DNA of 64,000 nt, from positions 3,426,031-3,490,030 of the forward strand of contig NZ_LT605203.1 in assembly GCF_900089495.1 (NCBI RefSeq), given 5' to 3'. The notes below the pieces were generated by a model. The model ran no database searches. It saw only the letters and a list, made by a program, of their open reading frames with translations, and had not been told where the DNA came from. Position numbers and translations under genes: made by a program. The stretch's first letter is position 1. Each line of letters starts with the position of its first letter. Shown piece by piece: positions 45,745 through 57,000 of the stretch. Origin of the DNA: Thiomonas sp. X19. Lineage in GTDB: Bacteria; Pseudomonadota; Gammaproteobacteria; Burkholderiales; Burkholderiaceae_C.

Positions 45745-45996
45745 ATGAGCCCCCCAACGACGCCGACCGAGTTGCCTGCCTTGCTGGATGCCTTGAGCGA
45801 CAAGGCCGACCGCTTGGTGCTGCGCCACGCCGAACTCAAACGCACCAATGCCTTGCTGGACGAACGCATTCGCCAACTCGAGGCCGAGCGCGATTCCTTG
45901 CGGGCTCGGCTGCATGAAGCGCGTGCGCGCGTCGACCATCTGCTGGCCCGGCTGGACCCCCTGGCGGGCGTGCCTGCGACCGACCCCTCGGCCTGA
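45745..45996 (+). CDS. ZapB-like coiled-coil cell-division protein (TIGR02449 type)
   Basis: An 83-residue protein that is nearly all coiled coil between residues 15 and 70 (heptads of Leu/Ala with Arg/Glu flanks, for example NALLDERIRQLEAERDSLRARL). Small proteins of this type are regularly encoded directly before zapA in beta- and gamma-proteobacteria and resemble ZapB. It would bridge ZapA-decorated FtsZ. The ATG at 45745 follows a typical TAGAAT -10-like sequence; longer upstream reading is riboswitch antisense. Function rests on context and shape. Confidence 0.75.
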   Translation: MSPPTTPTELPALLDALSDKADRLVLRHAELKRTNALLDERIRQLEAERDSLRARLHEARARVDHLLARLDPLAGVPATDPSA

Positions 45997-46042
45997 GCGC
46001 TGCCGCGCCCGCCTTCATCACCCCATTCCGCGAGATGCATCC

Positions 46043-46375
46043 ATGAGCAGCGCCACCCTGGAAGTGAGCATCATGGGCCAGAGCTATGTGCTGGCCTGCC
46101 CGCAGGGCGAGGAGGACGCGCTCCGGCTCGCCGTCGCCGAAGTCGACCGCGAGATGTGCAGCATCCGCGAGCTGGGCAAGATACGCGCCCGCGAACGCAT
46201 CGCCGTCCTGGCGGCGCTCAACCTGGCCCATGCCAAGCTGCTGGCCTCCAGGCCCGGGGCCAACAGTGAAGCCGCAACCCCGCTCCCGGTCGAACTGCCT
46301 GCGCTGGCGGCCAGGATTGCGCAGATCAACCACCAGCTCGACACCGCGCTGGAAACCGACGGGCAATTGCTCTGA
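46043..46375 (+). CDS. zapA: Cell division protein ZapA
   Basis: A 110-residue FtsZ-ring stabiliser. The N-terminal beta-beta part reads LEVSIMGQSYVLACPQGEEDALRLAV, followed by the conserved RERIAVLAALNLAHAKL helix and a C-terminal coiled coil. It is cytoplasmic and tetrameric and cross-links FtsZ filaments. It lies 46 bases after the zapB-like gene and is followed by the 6S RNA gene, the classical arrangement. Confidence 0.92.
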   Translation: MSSATLEVSIMGQSYVLACPQGEEDALRLAVAEVDREMCSIRELGKIRARERIAVLAALNLAHAKLLASRPGANSEAATPLPVELPALAARIAQINHQLDTALETDGQLL

Positions 46376-46424
46376 CGGCTTGACCCCAGGCAGCGACCGG
46401 GGCTGCGGCCCACCTACAATCCAA

Positions 46425-46615
46425 AGCGTCTGCCTGGCCGCCCCGATCAGGCATTTCTTGAACCGATGCGCTTTGCCTCGGGCTTGGAATATTTCACATG
46501 GGCGCGCAGTGTCTCGCGCAGACGCTCCCGAAGTGTGGTGACCTTGCCCACCTGTTCCAACTGGGTTCAGGGATCAATGGTCGGCGCGGTTCGGGCAGAC
46601 ACCTCTTCTGCGCAC
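46425..46615 (+). ncRNA. ssrS: 6S RNA
   Basis: The 296-base gap after zapA has a TACAAT -10 element at 46415-46420 and then a roughly 190-base segment whose ends pair (GTCTGCC at 46428-46434 with GGCAGAC at 46594-46600), as in the closing stem of 6S RNA. Internal sequence TTGGAATATTTCACATGG and the TGTTCCAAC block resemble the two sides of the open promoter-like bubble. Position directly after zapA is where ssrS lies in most proteobacteria. It binds RNA polymerase in stationary phase. Ends are approximate. Confidence 0.75.
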
Positions 46616-46671
46616 AACGTCGCCCCGCTTCGGCGACCCGGTGCATGACGACCTCAACCTTCTGATGTGCA

Positions 46672-47508
46672 ATGGCCTGGCAATTTCTGCTTGAACTCAT
46701 GGTGCTGGGCTCGTTCACGGGCTTCATGGCTGGTCTGCTCGGCATTGGCGGCGGCATGCTGCTGGTGCCCTTTCTCACCTTCATGTTCACGCGCGAACAC
46801 TTCGGCGCCGACCTGATCGTGCGCATGGCCATTGCCACGTCGCTGACCACCATCCTGTTCACCTCGGTATCGAGCGTGCGCGCGCATCACAAGCGTGGCG
46901 CCGTGCGCTGGGAAATCGCGGGCTGGATGGGCCTGGGCGCGGTGCTCGGCACCTTCGCCGGCGCCCAAGTCGCCGGCCTGCTCAAGTCAGGCTGGCTCGC
47001 CATGTTCTTCGCGTTTTTCGTCGGTCTTTCGGCATTGCGGATGTTGATGGTCGCGGGCCAAAAACAGGCGGTCGGCACAGCTGAATCCTTGCCGCTCAGG
47101 CCCGCGCTCATCGGAACCGGGAGCCTGATCGGATTCATTTCATCGCTGTTGGGCGCCGGGGGCGGATTCCTGACCGTGCCGTTCCTGAGCTGGCGGGGCG
47201 TGGGCCTGCGCAACGCCGTGGCCACCAGCGCGGCCATGGGTTTTCCCATTGCCGCAGGCGGCCTTGCCGGATATGTCGTGGCCGGGCTTCATGCCGATGG
47301 CCTGCCCCCCGACTCGCTGGGGTATATCTACCTTCCCGCCTTGTTTGCCTGCGCGGCCACGAGCGTACTGATGGCCCCCGTGGGAGCAACCGTGGCGCAT
47401 CGCATCCATGTGCAGTCGCTCAAACGGGTGTTCGCCTTGCTGCTGTTGAGCCTGGCCAGCTATATGCTCTGGAAGGGCATGCATGCGATGGGCTGGATGC
47501 AAACCTGA
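46672..47508 (+). CDS. TauE/SafE-family membrane permease (possible sulfite/organosulfonate exporter)
   Basis: A 278-residue protein with about eight membrane spans. The two family repeats start GSFTGFMAGLLGIGGGMLLVPFL and GTGSLIGFISSLLGAGGGFLTVPFL, with the conserved GIGGG/GAGGG glycines. Members export sulfite, sulfoacetate or related anions. That would suit a sulfur oxidiser, but the substrate is not shown by the sequence. The ATG at 46672 is preceded by TGATGTGCA, with no strong ribosome-binding site. Confidence 0.87.
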   Translation: MAWQFLLELMVLGSFTGFMAGLLGIGGGMLLVPFLTFMFTREHFGADLIVRMAIATSLTTILFTSVSSVRAHHKRGAVRWEIAGWMGLGAVLGTFAGAQVAGLLKSGWLAMFFAFFVGLSALRMLMVAGQKQAVGTAESLPLRPALIGTGSLIGFISSLLGAGGGFLTVPFLSWRGVGLRNAVATSAAMGFPIAAGGLAGYVVAGLHADGLPPDSLGYIYLPALFACAATSVLMAPVGATVAHRIHVQSLKRVFALLLLSLASYMLWKGMHAMGWMQT

Positions 47509-47513
47509 GCCGG

Positions 47514-48040
47514 ATGGCCGCCTGGGCACACCCCAATCCGGCGGCCAATAAGCCGACCGCAAAAGGCGAGCCTGGGGAACGCCCCCCGCTTTGGGTTCTC
47601 GACACGAATGTCGTGCTCGACTGGCTGCTGTTCCAGGACGCGGCGATGCTGGCGCCGGCCCAGCGCCTGATGGCGGGTGGGGCACGCTGATCGCGACGGC
47701 CGCGATGCAGGAAGAAGCCCTGGAGGTGGCCACGCGCACCGTCTTTGCCAGACGCGGAGCAGCGTTCGATTTGCGCGAACGGGTGGCAAACGGCTTCACC
47801 CGACACGCCGACCTGCATGCAGGCACCGTGCCATGCCGCGCAGACGCCCCACCCTTGCGCTGCGCCGACCCGGACGACCAGATGTTCATCGACCTGGCAC
47901 TGCACCGTTCAGCCCAGCTGATCTTGACCCGGGACAAGGCCTTGCTCGCCTTGGCCCCGGCAGCCCGAGTGCGGGGCCTGCGCATCCTGCGGCCGCAGGA
48001 TTGGGCCATGCCCACTGCGGCTGATCGACCTCGCGCTTGA
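47514..48040 (+). pseudogene. PIN-domain (VapC-like) gene with frameshift
   Basis: Two frames together make one PIN-domain protein of about 175 residues. From ATG 47514 the first frame gives MAAWAHPNP and then WVLDTNVVLDWLLF with the catalytic Asp, but stops at the TGA near 47690. The second frame continues from about 47680 with GTLIATAAMQEEALEV (catalytic Glu) and ends with DPDDQMFIDLALHRSAQLILTRDKALL (catalytic Asps) at 48040. The break lies at a GGTGGGG run, so one base has been gained or lost, or it is a sequencing error. It belongs to the COG1569-type putative toxin group; no antitoxin gene was seen beside it. Confidence 0.8.
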
Positions 48041-48042
48041 GT

Positions 48043-48864
48043 TCAGGCGGCAGGTTTCCAGCCCAGGCGCTTGGCCCGGCGCTTGGACCACCAGATCATG
48101 CCGATGCCCAGCGCGATGAGCGGAATCGACAGCAGTTGCCCCATGGTCAAGCCAAACCAGAGGTAGCCGAGAAAGGCGTCGGGCTGGCGGAAGAACTCGT
48201 CGGTGAAGCGTGCCAGGCCGTAGCCCAGGGCGAAACTGCCGGCAATGAAACCGCGGGGCCGCTCCTTGCGAGACAGCCACCACAACACCGTGAACAGCAC
48301 AATGCCCTCGAAGAACATCTGGTACAGCTCGGATGGAAACCGCGGCACCATGCTGCCCGACTCGGGGTAGATCATCGCGCCCGGCCACCAGGCGGGCGCC
48401 GGACGACCCCACAGTTCACCATTGATGAAGTTGCCGATGCGGCCGAACGCCAAGCCGGGCGGCACCAGCGGCGCCACGAAATCGAGCAGATCCATCCACG
48501 CCACCTTGCGCGTCCAGGCAAACCAGCCGGCGGCCACCATCACACCAATCAAGCCGCCATGGAAAGCCATGCCGCCGTCCCAGACGGCGATGATGCGAGC
48601 GGGATGCGCGAAGTAGTACTCGGGCTGGTAGAACAGCACATAGCCGATGCGTCCGCCGAGGATGACGCCCAACACGCCGGCGAAGAGCAAATCCTCCACA
48701 TCGCGCGAAGTCCAGCCAAAACGCGCATAGGGCTGATCCTTCAGCCGCTTCTTGGACAGCAGCCAGAACGCCAGGAAGCCCAGCAGGTACATGATGCCGT
48801 ACCAATGGATTTCGACGGGCCCCAGCTTCAGGGCAATGGGGTTGAAATTGGGATGAATTAGCAT
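48043..48864 (-). CDS. lgt: Prolipoprotein diacylglyceryl transferase
   Basis: A 273-residue inner-membrane enzyme with seven spans that attaches diacylglycerol to the lipobox cysteine of prolipoproteins. It has the early [11 protein letters not shown] (with the catalytic His), the Lgt signature [20 protein letters not shown] and the [19 protein letters not shown] block. The ATG at 48864 gives the canonical start [21 protein letters not shown]. It is convergent with the PIN pseudogene (2-base gap) and divergent from ilvD. Confidence 0.95.
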   Translation of the reverse strand: MLIHPNFNPIALKLGPVEIHWYGIMYLLGFLAFWLLSKKRLKDQPYARFGWTSRDVEDLLFAGVLGVILGGRIGYVLFYQPEYYFAHPARIIAVWDGGMAFHGGLIGVMVAAGWFAWTRKVAWMDLLDFVAPLVPPGLAFGRIGNFINGELWGRPAPAWWPGAMIYPESGSMVPRFPSELYQMFFEGIVLFTVLWWLSRKERPRGFIAGSFALGYGLARFTDEFFRQPDAFLGYLWFGLTMGQLLSIPLIALGIGMIWWSKRRAKRLGWKPAA

Positions 48865-49112
48865 GGTTGCGAAGTGTACGGGGTCTGCATGATGGCTCCC
48901 TCGCACCCGTGATCTCGATGAGACGTAGGGCCACTCCCGAGTTTTTTCGATCCCCGCGAGGGACGGCTGCAGCAAAACAGCAGCCTGGGTCGTTTGGATG
49001 CCTGCCGGTACGACAGGCTCGGTCCGGCCAGGTTCTGGATCCGTTGCGTTTCGTTTCCGTTTTGTTTCCGTCTTGTCCCGCCTTTTGCATGGCCTTTCGC
49101 ATCGCCAATCCC

Positions 49113-50798
49113 ATGACCGACAAACTCCGTTCTTCCACGATCACCGAGGGCGTTGCCCGCGCGCCCAACCGCTCCATGTTCTACGCCATGGGCTACACGA
49201 AGGCCGATTTCGCGCATCCGATGATCGGCATCGCCAACGCCCATTCCACCATCACGCCCTGCAACTCCGGGCTGCAGAAACTGGCGGATGCTGCCGTTGA
49301 AGGCGTGCGCGCCGCCGGCGGCAATCCGCAGATGTTCGGCACGCCGACCATCGCCGACGGCATGTCGATGGGCACCGAGGGCATGAAGTACTCGCTGGTG
49401 TCGCGCGAGGTCATCGCCGATTGCGTCGAAACCTGCGTGCAGGGACAGTGGATGGATGGCGTGCTGACCATCGGCGGCTGCGACAAGAACATGCCGGGCG
49501 CGATGATCGGCATGCTCCGCTGCAATGTGCCGGGCATCTTCGTCTATGGCGGCACCATCCTGCCCGGTCACTACAAGGGCAAAGACCTGAACATCGTCTC
49601 GGTGTTCGAGGCGGTGGGCGAGTTCTCCGCCGGACGCATGAGCCAGGTGGACTTCGACGCCATCGAGCAATGCTCGGTGCCCACCAGCGGTTCCTGCGGC
49701 GGCATGTACACCGCCAACACCATGTCCAGCGCCATCGAGGCGATGGGCATGTCGCTGCCCTATTCCTCCACCATGGCCAATGTGCACGACGAGAAGGTGC
49801 AATCGGCGCGCGACTCGGCACAGGTGCTGCTGGCTGCCGTGCGCGCCGGCCTGAAACCGCGCGACATCGTCACCCGCAAGGCGCTGGAAAACGCCGTGGC
49901 GGTGGTCATGGCCACCGGCGGCTCGACCAACGCCGTGCTGCACCTGCTGGCCATCGCGCACGCTGGCGAAGTGCCGTTCACCATCGACGACTTCGAAGTC
50001 ATTCGCAAGCGCACCCCGGTGCTGTGCGACATGAAGCCTTCCGGCAGATATGTGGCGACCGATCTGCATCGCGCCGGCGGCATTCCGCAGGTGATGAAAA
50101 CCCTGCTCGCAGCCGGCCTGCTGCATGGCGACTGCATCACCATCAATGGCAAGACCGTGGCCGAGAACCTGGCCGACGTGCCCGAGGTGCCGCGCGCCGA
50201 CCAGGACGTGATCCGGCCGATGACCGCGCCGCTGTACGCGCACGGACACCTCGCCATTCTGAAGGGCAATCTCGCCCCGGAAGGCTGCGTGGCCAAGATC
50301 ACCGGCCTGAAGAACCCCAGCATGACCGGCCCGGCGCGCGTGTTCGACGACGAGCAAAGCGCGCTGCAAGCCATTCTGGCCAAGCAGATCAAGGCCGGCG
50401 ACATCCTCGTGCTGCGCTACCTCGGCCCCAAGGGCGGCCCCGGCATGCCCGAAATGCTGGCCCCCACCTCGGCCCTCGTCGGCGCCGGCATGGGCGAGAG
50501 CGTCGGCCTCATCACCGATGGCCGCTTTTCCGGTGGCACCTGGGGCATGGTGGTCGGCCATGTGGCGCCCGAGGCCCAGGTCGGCGGCCTCATCGCCCTG
50601 ATCCACGAGGGCGACAGCATCACCATCGACGCCCCCAGTTTGAGCCTGCAGCTCAACGTCAGCGAAGCCGAAATCACCCGCCGCCGCGCCGCGTGGCAGC
50701 CCCCCAAGGCACGCTACACCCGCGGCGTTCTGGCCAAGTTTGCCAAGCTTGCGGGAACGGCATCGCGCGGCTCGGTGCTGGACGCCGATCTGGGCTGA
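49113..50798 (+). CDS. ilvD: Dihydroxy-acid dehydratase
   Basis: A 561-residue enzyme of branched-chain amino acid synthesis that dehydrates 2,3-dihydroxy acids to 2-oxo acids. Fe-S cluster cysteines are in [16 protein letters not shown] and [13 protein letters not shown]. The conserved [19 protein letters not shown] is near the C-terminus. The ATG at 49113 ([19 protein letters not shown]) matches family starts; an ATG eight codons earlier is also possible. The 248-base gap to lgt contains both promoters but no other gene. Confidence 0.96.
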   Translation: MTDKLRSSTITEGVARAPNRSMFYAMGYTKADFAHPMIGIANAHSTITPCNSGLQKLADAAVEGVRAAGGNPQMFGTPTIADGMSMGTEGMKYSLVSREVIADCVETCVQGQWMDGVLTIGGCDKNMPGAMIGMLRCNVPGIFVYGGTILPGHYKGKDLNIVSVFEAVGEFSAGRMSQVDFDAIEQCSVPTSGSCGGMYTANTMSSAIEAMGMSLPYSSTMANVHDEKVQSARDSAQVLLAAVRAGLKPRDIVTRKALENAVAVVMATGGSTNAVLHLLAIAHAGEVPFTIDDFEVIRKRTPVLCDMKPSGRYVATDLHRAGGIPQVMKTLLAAGLLHGDCITINGKTVAENLADVPEVPRADQDVIRPMTAPLYAHGHLAILKGNLAPEGCVAKITGLKNPSMTGPARVFDDEQSALQAILAKQIKAGDILVLRYLGPKGGPGMPEMLAPTSALVGAGMGESVGLITDGRFSGGTWGMVVGHVAPEAQVGGLIALIHEGDSITIDAPSLSLQLNVSEAEITRRRAAWQPPKARYTRGVLAKFAKLAGTASRGSVLDADLG

Positions 50799-50838
50799 TT
50801 CCTCGCAAAGCAAACCGCAGGGCGATCAGCGCCGGCTT

Positions 50839-50877
50839 GCGTCCACGGCGCCATCAATCCTCTGGCGCCGTGGACGC
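50839..50877. terminator. Strong hairpin after ilvD
   Basis: A perfect 15-base-pair inverted repeat (GCGTCCACGGCGCCA and its complement) with a nine-base loop starts 40 bases after the ilvD stop. Only three T residues follow, so termination may be weak or need Rho. The rest of the 245-base gap before the NRPS gene holds a TTGACG -35-like sequence but no convincing -10. Confidence 0.6.
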
Positions 50878-51043
50878 TTTCGAGGCGCCGCTTCTTGCTT
50901 GATCTCGATCACGAAACCACGTTGACGGAAAGACCTATCCCCCAAGTCATGGGTTGCCCGATCTCGGGTTTCCAAGTCACATGCGCGTTGCGTGCTGTGC
51001 ATAAGCAACTGTCGGTGTTGCCCCCTGGAAACCAACGTCCATC

Positions 51044-54000
51044 ATGTCCGACTTCCCGCTGACCCCTCAACAGCTCGACATCTACACCGACCAGAGCATC
51101 CACGAGGGCCGTCCGCTCTACAACATCGGCTGTTACCTGGACATCGACGGTCCTCTGGACCACCCTGCCCTGCAAGAGGCCATCCAGTTCGCCTTCGATC
51201 GCCACGACGTCCTGCGCGTGGCATTCGCACGCCATGATGCGACGGGGGTGATCACGCAGCGCGCCCATGGGCGATTCGACTACACCTTGCCGCTGATCGA
51301 TCTGTCAGGCCAAGCCGACGCCATTGCGCAGGCCATGCGCTTGTTGCGAGAACGTTTCCTCGAACCCTTCGACCTGCGCGTCTCCCCGTTATGCAGTTTT
51401 GCCCTGATTCGCACCGCGGAAACCCGGCATTTTTTCCTGGCGCGCTGCCACCATCTGGTTGTCGACGGCCACGGTTTGCACTTGCTGTTGCGCACCATCC
51501 GGGAAACCTACAACGGCTTACTCACCCGCCACGATCCGCCAGCCGCCTCGCCCTCGTACTTCGAGTACGTGGAAAAGCAGCAGGCCTACTTGGATTCGGA
51601 ACGCTTCAAGGCCGACCGGCGCTACTGGCAGCAGCGCTTTCCGCAACTTCCGCCAGCTTTGTTTCCGCCAAAATCTGCCGCCGGCACCGAGATGCAACAG
51701 GCAACCCAGCATCAGGTGATCTGGACCATTCGGCGTGCGCACTACAACGCCATGAAGCGTCTGGCTCTGGACATGGGCCTGTCCCAGGCGCATTTCCTGC
51801 TTGCCCTGCTCGGGCTGGCATGCTTCAGATTGCTGGATCAGCCCTCGATCTGCATCGGGGTGCCGGTGCACAACCGCATTGGCGCGCAAGACAAATCCAC
51901 GCTTGGCATGTTCGCCTCGATGCTGCCACTGGGGGTCGACTGCGATCTCGATCAACCCTTTGCCACGCTGATGGCCACCATTGCAGCCGATCTGCGTAGC
52001 GACTACCGGCATCAGAACTTCCCCGTCTCGGAAATCCATCGCGACCTCAACCTGGCCTCCAGCGGCCGGGCGCGGATCTACGACATCTCGTTGTCAATCG
52101 AGCCCTTCGATGAAAACGGCGTGCTGCACGGCGCCAGCTACACCACCATACCCCTGCATAACGGACTGGCGAAGACCCCGTTGATGATCTACGTGCGGGA
52201 CTATCACCAAGACGCCGATGTCCACGTCGAACTGAACTTCAACCCCGACGCCCTGGATCGCTCGGATGCCGAGCACATCCGCGACCGGCTGGCCTTGCTC
52301 TTCACGCAAGCCCTGCAGCGCCCGGATCTGCCACTGGAGGCGTTCAGCCTCTTCATGACTGGCGAACACGATCGCATCCTTGATGACTTTGGACGCGGCC
52401 CCGTCCTTCTGCCCAACCCCGCGTTGATCCACGAACGCTTCGCCGCCCACGCCATCCGCCAGCCCGAAGCCCTGGCCGTGGTGTACGAAGATCAGCGGCT
52501 GACCTTCGGCGAGCTTGCGCGCCGGGTGACCGCCTTGGCACAGGCGCTGCGCACGCTGGGAGTCGGACCTGGTGTGCTGGTCGGCCTGCATGTGAGCCGT
52601 GGCCCGGACATGATCGCCGGTCTGCTCGGCATCCTCGCCGCCGGGGGCGCCTTCGTCCCCCTGGACCCGGCGCAACCCGCCGGGCGCCTTTCCGCCATCC
52701 TGGACGACGCCCGGCCTCCCGTCGTGCTGTCCGACTTCGCTCCCTCGATCACCCATCTGGTGGCGAAGGGCACGCGAATCATGGGCTTCGACGCGCTCGG
52801 TGCCACCGATGCGCCGTATCCCGATGCTGCCCCATCAACCCCAGCGCCGGGTCCGCATGACCTGGCCTATCTGCTATACACGTCCGGGTCGACTGGAACA
52901 CCCAAAGGCGTCCTGATCGAGCATCGCAGCATGAGCAACCTCCTGCAGGCACTGGAACATGCGGTGTACCGCCACCATCCGGATGTCAAACGCGTCGGCG
53001 TCAATGCCTCGCTGGGCTTTGACGCCTCGATCAAGCAGATCATCCAGATTGCCGCTGGACGCACACTGGTGCTGCTGCCGCAGAGCGTGCGCTTTGATCC
53101 TGCGCAGCTGTCGGGCTATCTGACCCAGCACAGGGTTGACGTGTTGGACATCACGCCGCAGCAGATGAAGGCGGTCATCGCATCCGGGGAACTGCGCCCC
53201 CCGCCGGGCTGGCCATGGGTCACGCTGGTGGGGGGCGAGGCCATCGACACCGCGCTCTGGGCGAAGCTGTGCGGGCAGCGCGAACACGCGTTCTACAACG
53301 TCTACGGCCCCACGGAATGCACGGTCGACGCCACGGCGGCGCGCATCGACTCCGCCTCGCCCCAGCCCCATATCGGCCGCCCGCTGCTCAATGTCCAGGT
53401 GCGCATCCTCGACCCGAAAGGCCGCATCGCGCCCATCGGCGCCGTGGGCGAATTGCACATCGGCGGGCTGGGGGTGGCGCGCGGCTATCTCCATCAGGCC
53501 CGACTGACCACCGAGCGCTTCATCCCCGACCCCCTCAGTGAGCGTGCTGGCGAACGGTTGTACAAAACCGGCGATCTCGCCCGCTGGCTTGACGACGGAC
53601 GGATCGCGTTCATCGGCCGCAACGACCACCAAGTGAAAATCCGCGGCTTCCGCATTGATCTGGGCGAAATCGAAAACCAACTCGCCTTGCATCCCGACAT
53701 CCGGCAAGCGCTGGTGACGACTGCGGGGGATGCGCAGTCCGACAAGCGTCTGGTCGCCTATTTCACCGTGCATGAGGGCTCGCAGGTTCCCGACACTGCG
53801 GCTTGCCACGAGCATCTGAGCAAGGCCCTGCCAGACTACATGGTGCCCTCGCAATACATCCACCTCGATGCATTCGCGCTCACGGCCAACGGCAAGCTCG
53901 ATCGCCAGGCCCTGCCCGCGCCCGACCTTGCCACCCTTGCGCCTGGTGAGATCGTCGCGCCAAACACGCCCATCGAGCAGGCGCTGTGGGCCATCTGGAG

Positions 54001-57000
54001 CGAGGTTCTCGGCTTGAAAGCGTTCGGGACTCGCGAAAGCTTTTTCGACCTGGGCGGCCACTCCCTGCAGATCACGCAGGTGGCTTCGCGCATCCGCGAG
54101 CGCCTCGGCCTGGAATTGGCGCTGACCACGCTCTTCGAGCATGTTCGCATCGCCGATCTGGCGCAGCATTTGGAGGCCCTGCAAAACCGGAGCGCACCGG
54201 CGAGCACAAGCCTGGTTGAAATTCCGCTGATTCCGCGCAACGGACTGTTGCCGATGTCGTATTCGCAGCGACGCATGTGGCTGATCCAGCAATTCGATCC
54301 CGCCTCGGCCGCCTACAACATTCCCGTGACCCTGCTGCTGCGAGGCCCGCTCGACACCCAATGCTTTCGGCGCGCGCTCGACTTGCTGGTGCAGCGGCAT
54401 GAAATGCTGCGCGCCAGTCTGCTGATGGGAGAGCGCGAACCCATGACGCGCATCGAAACCGATTTGCGCGTGACTTTAGAGCATGTCGATCTGGCCCATT
54501 TGCCAGCCGATCAGCGCCAGCCCGCAGCGCGGCGCTGGCTGAGTGAAGGCCTGGACCGGCCCTTCAACCTAGCCAGCGCTCCGCTGCATCGCATCGCACT
54601 GCTGCGGCTGGATACGAACCAGCATGTGCTGTCGTGGGTGTTCCATCACGCCATTGCCGACACCTGGGCACTCGCCATCGTGATGCGTGAATTGTTCGCG
54701 GCCTACGCGGCGTCGACCCAGGGGAAACAGCCCGACTTGCCGCCACTCAGGGTTCAATATGTGGACTACGCCGCTTGGCAGCGCAGCGCGCCGGCGGTCG
54801 CAAGCCGACACACGCAGACGGCGTATTGGCTGCAGCAACTGCGGGATCTTCAGCCGCTGAGCCTTCCGGCCGACCGCACCCCGCCGAAGGTTCCATCCTT
54901 TCGCGGCCACAAGGTCTTCACCGAGTTGACACCCAACATCAGGGCGCAGGTGAAGCAGCGTGGCGCCGCCTGGGGCGTCACACCGTTCATGCTTTACCTG
55001 GCGGCGTTCGATCTCCTGCTGTGTCGCATCTCCGGTGCGACCGACATCGCCGTCGGCAGCCTGATCGCCAATCGGCACCATCTAGCCACCGAATCCTTGG
55101 TCGGCACGCTGGTCAACACCTTGGTGATGCGCACCGATGTGTCCGGCGACCCCAGTTTTCAAAGCCTTGTCGAGCGCGTGCGCGCCACCGCCCTGGGTGC
55201 CTATGCACACCAGGACATGCCCTATGACGAGTTGGTGGAGAGCTTGGCCAGCGATCGTGCCGGCCACCCCATCGGGCTGGTGCGGGTTTTGTTCAATCTG
55301 CGCAATGCGCCGCTGGGGCGACTCGCCGCGGTGGACTTCGACTACGAGGACTTCGATTTCGATCGCATCGCCGCGCAGTTCGACCTCTCCATCCACGTCG
55401 ACACCGAATTCACCCATCGCATCCACCTCGAATATTCAACCGACCTCTACACCCGCGCCACCGCCGAGCGCCTGCTCGACAGCTATATGCACGTCCTCGA
55501 TCAGGCGCTGGCCAGGCCCGACCTTCCGCTCTCCGCGTTCTCGCTGGCGGCGCCACGGCAAATCGATCTGCTGCGCGGCGCCTGGAACGCCACGCAAGTG
55601 CCGCTGCCGCCCCAGCTGCTGGTGCATCGGCATGTGCAAAGCGGCCTGCCTGCAGCACCGCAACGCGAGGCCGTGTTCACCGCCGACACCCGACCCAGCC
55701 ACTTTGCCGAACTGCACGCCCAAGCTCTTGGCCTTGCGCGCCTGCTGCGCCAGCGCGGCATTGGCCGTGGCCACCGCGTGGGCTTGAGCCTGCCGCGCGG
55801 CGCCCACATGTTGCCAGCGCTGCTCGGGGTGCTGCACGCCGGCGCCTGCTATGTGCCCCTCGATCCCGCCTACCCGCCGCAGCGCCTGCGCGACATGGCG
55901 GCGGATGCCGAGTTGGCCCTCATCCTGAGCCACCGCCCTCTGCAAACCTTGTTCGCCGGCTGTGACGTGCCCCTGCTGGCGCTGGATGCGCCGGGTTTCT
56001 GGGCCAGTCTGGACGGCTTGCCGCTGCCACCCGATGCGCCAAGCGACGCCCGCCCCGATGATCCGGCCTACATGATCTACACCTCCGGCTCCACCGGGCG
56101 GCCGAAGGGGGTGCTGGTGCCGCATCGCGCGGTGGTCAATTTCCTCGCCAGCATGGCTCAGGCGCCGGGGCTGGGTCCAAGCGACAAGCTGCTGGCGGTC
56201 ACCACCTTATCCTTCGACATCGCGGTGCTGGAACTGCTCCTGCCCTTGGCCGTTGGCGCGCAGGTGGTGATTGCCGATGCCGACACGGCGCGCGACCCTT
56301 ACGCCCTGCGCGCGCTGCTGGAACGCAGCGGCTGCAACGTGATGCAGGCCACGCCCTCCACCTGGCGACTGCTGCTGGATGCGGGCTGGAACGCGCCCCC
56401 GGCCTTTCGCGCCCTGGTGGGTGGCGAGGCCTTGCCGCTGGATCTGGCTGAACGCTTGCTTGGCTGCTGTGGCGAAGTCTGGAATCTGTACGGCCCCACC
56501 GAAACCACGGTGTGGTCGACAGCCTGGAAGGTGGAGAACCCGCGCGCTGGCATTTGCATCGGCCGCCCCATTGCCAACACCCAGGTTTGGGTGCTCGATG
56601 CGCACGGCCATTGCTGCCCGATCGGCGTTCCGGGTGAAATCCACATTGGCGGGGCCGGGGTGACACTGGGTTACTGGCGTCGCCCGGAACTCACCGCCGA
56701 GCGCTTTATCGCCGACGCGTTCGCTAAGAGCCCAGAGGGCCGCCTCTACAAAACCGGCGATCTCGGGCGCTGGCGCCACGATGGTCAGCTGGAACACCTG
56801 GGCCGGCTGGATCATCAAGTGAAGCTGCGCGGCTTTCGCATCGAGCTGGGGGAAATCGAGGCGGCCTTGCTGGCGCTGCCGCAGGTGGCCGATGCGGTGG
56901 TCTCCACACACGCCCCAAGCGCGCAAGACGTGCGGCTGGTGGCCTATGTGGTACCCGCCGCGGGCCAAGCGCTGCAGGTTTCCGCGCTGCGCGAAGCCTT

